A stretch of DNA of 64,000 nucleotides, from positions 70,600,692 to 70,664,691 of the forward strand of contig OY987299.1 in NCBI GenBank assembly GCA_963920635.1, in the 5' to 3' direction. The translations under genes and the position numbers were made by a program. The notes beneath the pieces are model-generated. The model was not told where the DNA came from. It ran no database searches and worked only from the letters and a program-made list of their open reading frames with translations. This DNA is from Pseudeuparius sepicola. Lineage: Eukaryota; Arthropoda; Insecta; Coleoptera; Anthribidae. Below are positions 1 to 10,606 of the stretch, piece by piece; the first letter of the stretch is position 1; each line of letters starts with the position of its first letter.

Positions 1-1070
1 CAATTTTGCTTCTATACATTTTTTTGCTCACGCTACTACTTTTCGAGATAATCCGCAAAAACGGCGCAAGGCTTAATTTTTGTTCGCGCTGAAAACTATG
101 CTTATTTTCCAAGGTTATTTATTAGCGTGGGGTGGGAGATACGCAAAAAATTATATGACCATTTTTGTGGAGAATTTAATGGAGAGTCTAAAAAGTCCTA
201 TATAACTTTTTCTCGTCAGAGTTACGGTTTACGTGAAAAACGCAAAAAAACACCGTCATGGTCACGTTTGGGGGTGCTCTTTTGGGCAAAAGGGGATGAA
301 GCTCCCCTGGGGGGAGCCCTCACAATACTCCAAACTAGAAGTACCCCAGAAGCAACCACATGCTTGTGTGGGGAAGGGGGGCAATTACTATTATTTTGTC
401 TTCGTTGCCATTTGCGGCTAGGGCCGACTTTTTTCCCGATAGAACTAGGATAGCATTCGCTCAAGTACTACGGAAAACCCTAGAAAACCGTAGTAATCCC
501 AGTGAGTGTAGGACAATTAGTAAATCACACGGATAAAGCCTATTTAGGAGCAATACCGTGAACCCACATTTGTCCAGCGCTCTTGGCCATAGCGGTGTTT
601 TTTCTTTAAATACATCAGTTCGAACCAAGGTCAATCGAAGGCAGAAAAAACATGCAGTCTAAAAAGTCAGCGCCGGTGCGACGCCACCGCGGCGGCGCGG
701 CCCCAAAATAATAATTCTCACAATTAGAATACTTAAAAAACTAAGCGTAGGTAGGTACCCCAGAAGCAACTACAAGTTTGTTCGGGGGAAGGCTGGTAAT
801 CACCAAGCTGCGACAAGATTCATAGTCATTTGGGACTAGGTTGACTTTTTTCGATATTATAGGTAATTAGGAGGGCATTTGATCAAATATTACGGAAAAC
901 CCTAGGAAACTGCAATAATCTCAGTCAGTCGAAGTAGGACAATTAGTAAATTACACAGTTAAAACTGTTAAGAGCAATACGCTACATTTTTTTCAGCAGT
1001 CTTAGTGTTCAGTGTCGTTTTTCTGCAAATAGGACGTATAAAATAACCACGTGGTTTATAATAAACTTAC
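1..1070. other. No recognisable gene; intron or flank of the kinase gene
   Basis: I find no credible coding sequence here on either strand. The later exons of the kinase on the minus strand should lie at lower coordinates, but none is visible, so the gene must continue beyond the window or across a long intron. Most of the recognisable content is a diverged repeat pair, annotated separately. Confidence 0.5.
341..980 (+). repeat. Two diverged copies of an interspersed repeat
   Basis: A block starting GTACCCCAGAAGCAAC at 341 and ending near 556 recurs from 754 to 980. Both copies share, in the same order, a G-rich stretch, a tract with ACGGAAAACCCTAG and a GACAATTAGTAAAT motif. A third, shorter copy starts at 37509. 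The family is dispersed rather than a local duplication only. No coding capacity is seen and the element class is unknown. Confidence 0.6.
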
Positions 1071-1721
1071 CTTACAAAATCCCAAGTCGGCCAGTTTAAT
1101 ATAACCTCTATAATCAACCAAAATATTTTCAGGTTTAAGATCCCTGTACAACACATCACAAAAATGAAGAAACTCTAAAGCTAATAAGACCTGCGAAGCG
1201 TAATATTTTGCTAGTGGTTCATCAAATTTTCCAGCCCTGAAAATGACAACAATTTCAATATCCAAATGCAAATCTACTAGACAATAATCACTTTCTTAAA
1301 TGTGTAAACATTTCTCCACCATTTATAAAAGGCATTAATAAATAAATATAGCTATTATCTTTAAATGAGTATTCCAATGAAATTATAAATGGGAATCTAA
1401 CAGCTTCTAAAATTCTTTTTTCATACAATGTGTGGTCTATCTGCTTCAGCTTGATGATTTTTACCTTGTCTATTACCTTCATTGCAAAGTAAGCTTTATT
1501 TTCTTTTTGCATAACTAAAAACTATTTAGCTTTGTCAAAATGCAAGTAAATATTAAAGATGATAATACCACACGACCAAATGAACCAGTTCCAAGCGTTC
1601 TCTGTCGTTCGAACATCTGTAAACCATCTCTACTTGACGGTTTGCACTTATCCCATCGTTCGTAAAAGTCTTTCCTAAGTTTGTCTAAAGTTTCCGCATA
1701 GGCTGATCTTGTTCTGTTCCT
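1071..1721 (-). CDS. PKA-catalytic-subunit-like serine/threonine protein kinase, partial, three exons visible
   Basis: Protein kinase domain of the AGC/PKA family, phosphorylating Ser/Thr. Three minus-strand exons join in frame: 1721-1569, 1521-1292 and 1236-1071. Introns of 47 and 55 bp have GT...AG ends (donors at 1568 and 1291, acceptors ending at 1522 and 1237), and a further donor follows at 1070. Visible motifs are the glycine loop GTGSFGRV, the catalytic lysine in YFAMK, the PKA-like block [17 protein letters not shown], and the catalytic loop YRDLKPEN. The usual DFG is DLG (LADLGFCK). The activation loop and C-lobe are not in the window, nor is the start codon. Exon-intron structure and short introns argue for a real host gene rather than a retrocopy. 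It is more diverged than the main PKA catalytic subunit, so probably a paralogue. Confidence 0.85.
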
Positions 1722-2978
1722 CTACAAATAATATTTTGTCATTAATTGGGCCGACCTTTATATCTCTCACCAGTGTAAGCTAAATTTAAGCTAAACTTGT
1801 ATCCCTCATATTGCAAACTTCATGCTCATTAGTTGAATACTGTGCCATTAGTTTTTTGAGATTTCGTTTGAAATTCCAAAATAGATACTGGCAGCAAATA
1901 TATTGTATTGCATAACGTTCTGCTACGGCTCGTTCGAGTTTGGAAAGAATGGAGTGAATTTACTAGTGCGCAATTCCCACCACATCGACTTCGATGCGAT
2001 TCCGCACGACATTTCGCTTTGAGCAATCAAACGAGTGAAACCAATGATATATGTATACCTAGATGACGCATTCAAATGGCATTGTAATCCACGTTGATAT
2101 ACAATAAAATATCAAAACAAAGACCATGTAGTGATGCACAGATGATCCGTAAATATATCGCTCACCAGTGGAAAGTTCGGTTTGATCCAACCACACACGA
2201 CGCATTTTAAGCGCCCCATCACTATTCACTATAATAGTTTGATAGTTAAACAAATGTAAAGAGTTTATTAGCGTTTTTAACCTGTACCCGGCGCACTACA
2301 ACAAGGCGTCTGTAAAGAAACAGATGTTTGGCCCTGCCGCGTCGTTGCCAAATCTATTGCGCTTGCCCCAGTTTTCCTTCTATGCAGCCAGGCTTAGTAC
2401 ATAATTTAATATATTTTCAACATGTGTATTTTAATATTACCAATTATAATATTATACATATATTATATAATGAAGAGATAATATTAACAGAATTATATAT
2501 CTCTGATGACTTTGCTATATCTACTTTGTAAGAAATAAGTGCTTTCATTATTTGTCACATTAGGGAAGTTGCAACTCTGCAGAAAAGTTTTGTGAATAAA
2601 TACCAAAATGTTGAAGACGAAGTTGTGTATATTGGATTATGGGTCTAGGTATACAGATCATTGAGTGAAACAGTAAGGTTTTCCATTTTCTGAATACTTA
2701 ATGTCGATTTCGAAAATGCCAGATAGTGCTTCCGAAAAGATTCGAATTTTGAAATATTGTTGCCAAGGCCAGACTTATTGACAAAAAATCAAGCAATGTT
2801 TTGCAGAAAGAACTAACTAGCTTGCTTACAAAATTATTATTTTGAAGGAATGTCCTATTTGTACAAAATAGCGGATACCCAGCGTAAGTATGAAAAATGA
2901 CCGTGCATGATGCTGGCTAAAAATATTAGGTAGGTACTGCATTTCCTAATAATTGTACTACCCAAAAATAGCTAGATC
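1722..2978. other. No gene recognised
   Basis: Probably a kinase-gene intron or upstream flank. Two similar strings containing CTCACCAGTG occur near 1766 and 2162. No motif-bearing reading frame was found. Confidence 0.4.
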
Positions 2979-3009
2979 TAGCAGGTGATCTAGCCTAGAT
3001 CACCTGCTA
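2979..3009. repeat. Perfect 14-bp hairpin with 3-nt loop
   Basis: TAGCAGGTGATCTA (2979-2992), loop GCC, then its exact reverse complement at 2996-3009. It lies in otherwise unstructured AT-rich DNA with no gene within 1 kb, so it is not an obvious terminator. It may be a small palindromic scar. Confidence 0.7.
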
Positions 3010-3965
3010 ATTTGAAAACTAACAGGAGAATGTGAAATTGTGAGGCTATGAACACAATAATGTAATGGTATTTTGTCGTTGGTTTATTTGTTCGAGTGCA
3101 AATGCGTGTTTATATGGCGAATTTTCGCTAGAATAATCAAAATAAATCACAAAAAATGTTTAATGAACTTTTGGTGGCTCAAATCAAACAAGGCTACTAA
3201 TATTAACGTATAGTAAAGAAAACTGGGCACCGAGTTGCCTTAGCATGGGACCTTACAGCACAGAAAATTCAGATTATAGGATTATTAAACAATACGTCCT
3301 ATAAAAAGTTGGCACCGACCTTATCCTTGTTCAGAGAAATTGCGATACGGCCATTATTCATATGAAACTGATTTATGACGTCATTAATTATGTACATTCA
3401 ACAAATCTTCTCTTTTTATTGAAGGTTGAATTGCCAACTGAACAATAACCTGAAAGCGATATTTGTCAAACGAATTGTGTATAATCATATGAATTCGCTA
3501 AGTATGTCAAATAGAGCTTAACTAAATGTCTAGAATGTTGTCTACAAAGACAGGGCAGTAAATTTTTAAGAAGTGACAGCAGAATTGTGGTCGAAAAACA
3601 GACCAAAATTTTCTTAAAATTGTTGCTCCCAAAAAATGCTGTCAAAATAGCCGAAACGTACGTTGTCCAAAAGGAAATTAAATACAAAATTGGTAAAAAC
3701 CCAGGATTTTTTATTAAGTGATCTCAGGAGAAAAAAAAGAAGAAAAATAACTTTTATTTGTATTCCAAGTTGCCTAGACATTCACATTTCATTTCAAGTC
3801 CAACGGAAGGAGATGATTTCATTTTTAAGTTTAGGACTCTAAGAGCAGCGAGTCCTCAATAAAATAAAACTATTTTGCCGTATACTCCTTTTACCACTTT
3901 TTGCTAACTGGCTTTCTTATCATCTTGTTAAAAGCGCCTACCGGCCCTGCTGGATATAGAATATA
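3010..3965. other. No gene recognised
   Basis: AT-rich sequence. Reading frames here are short and carry no recognisable motif. Confidence 0.4.
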
Positions 3966-5345
3966 GAATGTGTCCCGGATAAGAATGAACAGCATGGGGA
4001 TATTGCAAACGGTGGGAGATAGAACAACAGTTAAATGAGGAAAAAGTTGCGCACTTTTGTGGTCAATAAAATGGTACAAACAGATTTCTAATATCTTTTT
4101 TCGTTTTGGAGTTATTCTGAAAAAAGTGAAATGTTGCGTTTTCGATTTATTTTTTTTCTGAAGTTATTCAGAAAAAAAACACTTTCTTGTGGCGCTTTTT
4201 AAAGGTCTTTAAGATCACATTTTTAGATTTGTTCTACAACATTTCGTTTTCGAGAAACCATCTTCAACTTTATTTTTTTAAATACGGACCTGGAATTTGT
4301 TTGCAGATTTTGAAAGCACTTTCATTGCAATACCATGATGTATGACACGAAATATTTTTAAAATGTTTTGAGACAATTATACTGAAAATTCCTTTTTTTC
4401 CATTCATTTTTTTTTTTCTGTTGCGGCCCTATATTTAATAATAAGAAGTCTAAATATTAATCAGTATATTGTCAACAATTCAACTTACAGTTTATTTTTA
4501 CTTTGAAAACTTAATATTTTTAAATACGGCCCTGTCTGGTTAGCGCTTTCCTCTGTTGTTGTACAGCAAACAGTGTCGCACTGTGTTTTGAAGTAAATTC
4601 TTCGCTTTTTCTAATTGTGAGAAGAAAGCTTTAAGCCAATGAAACCGATAACTTTTGCAACAATACATTCGTTCGGCCTCTACGCTATTTCTGTGACACA
4701 AGATATAACATGCTAACATGTTAAATTTGTCTTCATTTGAAAATGCACCCTCCATTTCTAATAATATAAATTATTAACTAAATGATACAGTGGGAGATGA
4801 CAAATGACAAGGGGTTGGTTTCGTTGTTTCAAAGCGTTCTAGGCGGAGGATTTTTATTTATTTTTTTATTATCGTATGTGAGTGTTATTAGCCTTTGCCG
4901 CCCTTTTTTTGGTCCTCCCATTGAAAGATAAGTTGTAAGTTAAATTATCGATAGTACTGATTAATATTTAGACTTCTTATTATTAAATACAGATCCGCAA
5001 TAGAAAAAAATGAATGGAAAAAAGGACATTTTAGTATAAAAAAGTTGAAGATGGTTTCTCGAAAACGAAATGTTGTAGAACAAATCTAAAAACGCCATCT
5101 TAAAGACCGTTGAAAAGAAGAAAGTGTTTTTCTTTTTTCCCTATCTGTGATAACAACTTCAGAAAAAAATAAAATCGAAAACGCAAAATTTCACTTTTTT
5201 CAAAATAATTAAAAAACGAAAAAAATATTAGTTTGTACCATTTTATTGACCTCAAAATTGCGCAACTTTTTCCCATTTAACCGTTGTTATATCTCTCACC
5301 GTTTGCAAGGTCACCATGCTGTTTATTCTTATTAGGGACACATTG
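3966..5345. mobile_element. 1.4 kb fold-back DNA transposon with long inverted repeats
   Basis: The left arm (3966 to about 4490) and right arm (about 4925 to 5345) are diverged reverse complements, with ends resembling CAATGTGTCCC flanked by TA on both sides. The left arm carries about 110 bp (around 4265-4375) absent from the right. The loop holds a transposase N-terminal remnant on the minus strand. TA target sites and this end sequence fit the Tc1/mariner (ITm) superfamily. Confidence 0.75.
4540..4755 (-). pseudogene. Transposase N-terminal helix-turn-helix remnant (DUF4817-like)
   Basis: A 71-residue frame from an ATG at 4755 has the pattern of the N-terminal DUF4817 helix-turn-helix domain found in insect mariner-type transposases: FSNEDKFNMLACYILCHRNS followed by EAERMY and a W/F-rich segment. 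No DDE catalytic domain follows. It occupies the loop of the surrounding fold-back element, so the element is an internally deleted derivative of a coding copy. Family assignment rests on pattern recognition. Confidence 0.5.
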
Positions 5346-5831
5346 TATATATATTATTATGTTATTTGTTATCAGAAAGGAAATAATGAATTAATTAATC
5401 GAGTGTGATTAGTCCGCTACTCGGCCCTCCGCTGCGACCTAACATGGTCTATTGTGACTCACTGTGTTTTAGATGCTGATGCCTGCAAGTTCCATCCTCT
5501 TGACGTAGGATATAATTTTGCCCGGCGAGCAATAGTTCACTTCGTTGTAACTTAGTCTGTCCAAATATCTCAAATCTGATTCGGTCCCCGGCGGAGCAAG
5601 TACAGGGTCTTCACGCGAAAACTCCGACCCCCTATTATTTCTCTAATTTTTTCAGATAGAAATAGTTTTAAATAAAAAGTTGCTTTAGTTGACTTTAGAA
5701 AGGTAGGCTTGCGGATTATACAAGATGTATAACAGTAGAAGTGGGACAATATATATATTTTTTTTGTTTTTAATAATGAACATATTTTTGGATATTTTAA
5801 AAGAGCTAATTTTTCTGGTTGCAACGATATA
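5346..5831. other. No gene recognised
   Basis: Spacer between two inverted-repeat elements. No coding motif is seen. Confidence 0.4.
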
Positions 5832-6715
5832 CAGGGTGATTCAGTTTTATTCTGCGACACTTCAACAGGTGATAGAAAACCAAAAAATAACCGCACTTTC
5901 TTTTATAAACTATATCATTTTAAGCCCTAATTAAAAAGTTACAGTGTGTTAAAGTTTTAAGAAACATGTGGTCTTTATTGAATATTTAAGTCATATTTGG
6001 TACACGTTATAACGGCATGGGTTAGCATAAAACTAGTTAATATCAAACTTCTTGAACAACCAGTGGCGTAGAAGTAAGTAATTATTATAATTATTGTTTT
6101 TAGAAAAAAAAAATTAACCACCTTGTATAGCAATAAAATTTATTCAATTTCTTATGTAAATTTTAATTTTAAACAAAAATGCCCTCTTGGTAATTTTTGG
6201 CAAATGTGATTTTTTGTATTATTTCGAGGTATTTCTGAAAAATTATCTAAAAAATTTGCTCCATAAGTATCACTTAAAGTGAAAATAATGTATTTGCTAC
6301 TTGAAATAAAGTAACTTTTTCCAATAAACTTAGCTATTTAAGGCTATACTTTTGAAGATACAGGGTCTAATACATTTAAGGAAGATACAATTAATGATAC
6401 GCTCTGTGTTATGAAAAGTAAAACCTTGAATGGGTAAGTTTATTGGGAAAAGTTACTTTATTTAAAGTAAGAAAAAATTTTTTCTGCTTTGAGTGTTACT
6501 TATGGAGCGAAGTTTTAAGTTAATTTTTCAGAAGTACCCCGAAATAAGTAGAGTAAATAAGAGGGGACTGCGACTGATCCTTCGATCCTTCCTGGTGGGG
6601 GTAATATTTTTTCCATCTAACCCCGCCCCCTAGTGCCAGCCCCCAAATCCCCACCACTTTAGAACTGGTAGCCCCCCCCCCCCACCACCATAACCAACCA
6701 AACTTAAGATCCACA
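5832..6715 (+). mobile_element. Inverted-repeat arm beginning CAGGGTGATTCAG, mate of 45845-46453
   Basis: Starts with TA then CAGGGTGATTCAGTTTTATT. It is the reverse complement of 45845-46453 over essentially its full length, including the C-rich stretch near 6600-6700. Similarity stops close to 6715 on this side and 45845 on the other. A separate small fold-back (6235-6530) interrupts this arm only. Either this and its mate are two ends of one element into which the Polinton and other DNA inserted, or they are independent copies in opposite orientation. Confidence 0.65.
6235..6530. repeat. Small fold-back insertion inside the arm
   Basis: Sequence containing GCTCCATAAGTA near 6260 and the AGTTACTTTATTT tract near 6450 pairs as reverse complements around a centre near 6380. 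The mate arm on the right side of the window lacks this segment, which supports insertion of a roughly 0.3 kb MITE-like unit. Confidence 0.55.
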
Positions 6716-7535
6716 TATACCCCCCCTCAAAAATTTGCTTAAACCCTCCCTCCAGCCCACCAAATCTCCGCCTACTGTATGATTCCCCATACCTCCCCCA
6801 CCATCAAATAATTCCATTGGCTTGCAGCTAGAAAAAAATTCGATCTGCTCCTTCATCTGTAATTATAGACCTTTTCAAACACAAAGAAGCAATTATCCGA
6901 GCCGAAAAGTATTTTAAGATCTTCAAGCCCATTTATTGCATACAGTCTGAGAGCTCAAACCTTCGGCAATAATACGGTCGTTAAGCAAACATAAAAATTG
7001 TAATTTAAAGCGGTTTATGTACAGCATATTTTATGTGAATATCGCAAGCGAAGGTATCATAATATTTAACATATTATAAATGGTAATGTAGGAAGTCTGG
7101 CGACCGTTAATTCAATATAAGAACATTAATTTAAAAAGCGGGTTATTTAGTCTGAAGAGCGCATTTTTTTTTAAATACCACAAGTGAAGGTTGCGTGGGC
7201 AAGGTTAGTTACAAAGAAGTTCCTTGTCTGAACCAATAAACATTTTATTAAGGCACCAGGAAGATATTTTCAGGTCCAATTAACAAACTGCGTTTAAGGA
7301 AAGAGTCTGCAGAATCCTTCAATTAAAAACATAATTTAAAGCAGTTTATTTACATCCTGTCTGGAGCACCGCTAAGGTGAAGGTGTCGTTTGTGAGAGGT
7401 CAGTTACAGACGTACTCGTAAGAACTAAAGTTTCAAGTTTTTTTATTTGCAGTGATATTTTGCTAAAGCAACCACTAATTAAGTAATTTAGATAAATAAT
7501 ATTAGTGGATTACTAAAGTAATCTGAAAAGTTATA
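6716..7535. other. Three diverged local repeats, no gene
   Basis: Segments starting near 7000, 7125 and 7335 each contain AATTTAAAGC-like, then TTTAT..AC, then an AAGTGAAGGT-like string. They look like old tandem or interspersed copies of one unit. No coding sequence is recognised. Confidence 0.4.
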
Positions 7536-7909
7536 CAGCATTCGCCAAAAAGTTGGAACCATATGGGAATTTTTATTTTATTTTTGGGCTAAGATGAAAC
7601 TACTCGGGGGCGATCATCTCTGCTTCCAAAAAGATTCGAAATAAGATCATTATACGTCGTGACGACATTTGACATACCTATCACAAACGACATTTAATTA
7701 AATAAATGACCAAAATACGCTTTATTTGTGATTTTATCGAAAAAAGTTATTTGAAAAAGTTGATTGTAATTTTATTTTACCCCTTCAGAATTGATTGCCA
7801 ATCATTCAAACGTGATATATTTTTTAGTTATGGAACCTTTTTGGGTCCTAATCGGCTAGTTTCATGAAAAAACTCAACTAATATGGTTCCAACTTTTTGG
7901 CGGACACTG
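7536..7909. mobile_element. 374-bp MITE with TA target duplication
   Basis: Ends are imperfect inverted repeats: CAGCATTCGCCAAAAAGTTG at the left and the reverse complement of CAGTGTCCGCCAAAAAGTTG at the right, extending about 30 bp into GGAACCATAT. TA flanks both sides. It is non-coding. A related end (GTTCAACTTTCTGGCAGACA..TGTA) lies near 36510-36537. Confidence 0.75.
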
Positions 7910-7912
7910 TAT

Positions 7913-8375
7913 CTTACCAAACTGTTTGTCAAAAAATTGTGATCCAAAAAGTTCAAATTTGAGCAGTAGGAGAATATTTTATTTTATTCTTAACTTCTTA
8001 AGTACATATTCTATTATTCTTAACTTCTATTCTATTTTCTTTTGAATAGATAGACTAAAATTGTTTAGAAATATTAGGAATAAATAGTTTAAATGAGGTA
8101 TAGGAAATCACAAAAATTACAGCATATTTTATCTGAAAACTTATAACTTACCAAACTGTTGTCAAAAAAAAATTGAAAAAGTTTCGATTTGAGCAGTAAG
8201 AGAAAATCTTTAAAATTTTCAAGATGAACAGTTTATTGAATGAAAAAATCGAAGTAACCCAATACGGGCAAAAAACTTCTTAAGTACATATTCTATTTTC
8301 TTTTGAATAGATAGACTAAAATTGTTGAGAAATATTAGGGACAAATAGTTATATGAGGCATAGGAAATCACATAA
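7913..8375 (+). repeat. Tandem duplication, two units of about 240-280 bp
   Basis: CTTACCAAACTGTTTGTC at 7913 recurs as CTTACCAAACTGTTGTC near 8148. The following CTTCTTAAGTACATATTC block at 7994 recurs near 8276, with a shared ATAGGAAATCACA end. The second unit has internal indels. Confidence 0.65.
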
Positions 8376-8438
8376 AACACATTTTTTCCTCTTTTCTAAT
8401 TTCAGCATAGAGTGGCTATCGTATATTTTTTATTTATA

Positions 8439-9074
8439 CAGGGTGTATAAATTGAGTGATTGTAAGACCAAAAGTCTACATAAACATAGATCCGCTAATA
8501 CTTCGTTTTCAAAATACAGGGTGTCTAGCATTACCATTTATAGCAATTTTTAAGACTAGAATAAACCATTAATATGGAAAAAAATATCGGGTATACTTTA
8601 GTATTTGTTAATTGGTAGTTTTAATTTTTTTATGTTGTCCCGGGGACATGCAATAAAGTGATTTTTTTATCAAAAACGAAGCGAGATACGAGAATAATTC
8701 AAGAGACCAAAATGATGTATTTTTAGTTGCTGAATGCGAAAAAAAATAAGAGCTTTAAAAAAGTCAGTGGCGCACATTTTTTTTTTCAAAATTATTGGTT
8801 AAGGTGCCCTCGGGACGCCACAGTACTTAATAATTTTAATCTAGTAGGGGCTAAATTAGCCTCTTCCTACCATAAATAACACTGCAAAATTTCAACAAAA
8901 TCGGCTAAAGGATTATTAAGATAATTACGAAAAAGCGATTTTTTAAGAAGAGTTTGACACCCTGTATATTGAAAAGGAAGCATTACCGGACCTATGTTTA
9001 TATAAACTTTTCGTCTTAGAATCACTCAAAGATTCACCACTTTAATTTTTTCGCACTTATTCATTTACACCCTG
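8439..9074. mobile_element. 636-bp inverted-repeat element with TA target sites
   Basis: The left arm begins CAGGGTGTATAAATTGAGTG and the right arm is its diverged reverse complement ending at 9074, flanked by TA. The arms are about 100 bp and share TATAAACATAG and a second internal CAGGGTGTC string (8518 and 8951 regions), which may be a nested or duplicated terminus. The interior is non-coding. Confidence 0.7.
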
Positions 9075-9615
9075 TATTATAGCTTTTTATTTTCAAATTT
9101 CGGCTTTTTAACCATTTTTTTTTGTTATACTAAAAAACAACATAAAAATAGCCTATGGGCACTACTATCTTCTAGAAGTCCCTATTTATAATTTTTAGGT
9201 ATGCGGTAAACAGATTCAGAGAGCCCGTTTTCATCAATTAAATTTAATCAATTAAATTTAATCATCTTTTACGGCAAGGAAAAAAAGCCTGTTACTTAGT
9301 GAATTCATTTTTAACTTGCGGGTAAGAACGAACTGATACCTACAGTACACACGTTGTTTGCGAAGATAAATGTAAGTGCTTGGGAGGGGGTATGGAAGGG
9401 GAGCAGTATTATATATAAATTCTGTAGGGTTTGAGGCATTCATAAACTGATTTTTGTGCTGTTGCTGTTCTAACAAGACTAGTTTAGTGTACAGTGCTTG
9501 TGTAGCTTCTATTTTTGTAGCGCTTGTGGTGTTAAAGGGTAATATTAGTAGATAATTTTTTATTTAGATATTTTCTTCAGTTTTTATTTAGACATTATCT
9601 TCAGTTTTTACTAAT
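9075..9615. other. Upstream flank of the first Polinton ORF
   Basis: Contains a direct repeat of AATCAATTAAATTT (9233-9262) and a TATATATAAA string near 9410 that could be a TATA box for the ORF at 9616. The left terminal inverted repeat of the Polinton was not located, so the element boundary is unknown. Confidence 0.3.
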
Positions 9616-10150
9616 ATGTCTAACCAAAGTACATGTCCAATTCATGATCTTCCAAACTGTTTTATATGTTTAGAAATGATAAAAAGGTATAATAAGGGTG
9701 GAATAAGTTGTGTGGACCGATTTGTGAAAAAAGACATAGAAAACTTTTTGGGAGATTTTGTTTCTAACTGTGCTACTACTTTTTCACATTCCTTAGAAGT
9801 TCAACCGCCTCCATTAGAAAATATTTCAGAGAAATTAAATGATTCGAATAATTTAGATGATTTAGAAAAGGATATAATAAATGAATTAGTTAAGTTGATG
9901 GATGCGGTTGATTCTTTTGAAATACCAATTACAATAACTCCTAAACTTTTTTCAGCCAATTTATGAGCCTATAACTGCTGAGCCTATAACTGCTGAGCCT
10001 GTAACTCCTGAGCCTATAACGCCTATATCACATCTTAACGGAGTAGTTAGCCAGAATACAGAAATTTTAAAGAAATATTTAAATCAACCTCAAGCATCCC
10101 TTACCCTAAATAATAGAAATACCTTAAGATGTGTGGCAACATACTTTTAA
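9616..10150 (+). pseudogene. Unknown Polinton ORF with Cys/His-rich start and EPITA repeats
   Basis: The frame opens at ATG 9616 with CPIHDLPNCFIC, a possible zinc-binding Cys/His cluster, followed by an acidic helix-rich part (DLEKDIINELVKLMDAV). It ends at 9966, just after a T-run. The +1 frame continues directly with three to four EPIT-type repeats (about 9958-10020) and runs to a stop near 10150, so a 1-bp frameshift near 9950 is likely. Total about 178 residues. It sits about 350 bp upstream of PolB on the same strand. No function can be assigned. Confidence 0.5.
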
Positions 10151-10553
10151 ACGAAGAGCTCTCTAAATATTCTAATTTGGATAAAAATCTTTCTAACTAT
10201 TTAACCCGTCAATCTAACCTGCTTTTAACCATGTCCAAAATATTACTAACTGATATATAACAATAAATATTTATTGTAGGTTTAAGTAGTGTCATAGTTT
10301 AGTACTAAAATGGGTTCAAAATTAAAAGCAACGTCAAAAGGCACATAATCAAAAATTGCGTTAACAAGAATTTTGCATACTCGTCCCAAATAGAAAATTT
10401 TATTATAGATGGTAAGCATATCCATGTTTAATCACTATTTAACATAAGTTCATGTAGATCTTATTTTAATTGGTTCAATAATACCGACGAGTAACAACCT
10501 AATGGAACCGTCCACATCTCAGGCTATAACAACTCCTGGGAGCAGTACAAAGC

Positions 10554-10606
10554 GTAAGTGATATTTTTAGTATGCATTAGAGGAATTCACAATTTTTTTG
10601 TTTTAG
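10554..10606 (+). other. Spliceosomal intron in the PolB gene
   Basis: GTAAGT donor at 10554, T-rich tract and TTTTAG acceptor ending at 10606, 53 bp. Removing it joins a 52-nt first exon (ATG at 10502) in frame with the PolB N-terminal region. A second candidate (10949 to about 11003) has donor CAG/GTAAAT and a T-run, but ends in TG where AG is expected, so it may be a decayed acceptor. Confidence 0.65.

Noticed and set aside
222..464. ORFs on both strands at 127-464
   Set aside because: Overlapping frames within an interspersed repeat, without motifs.
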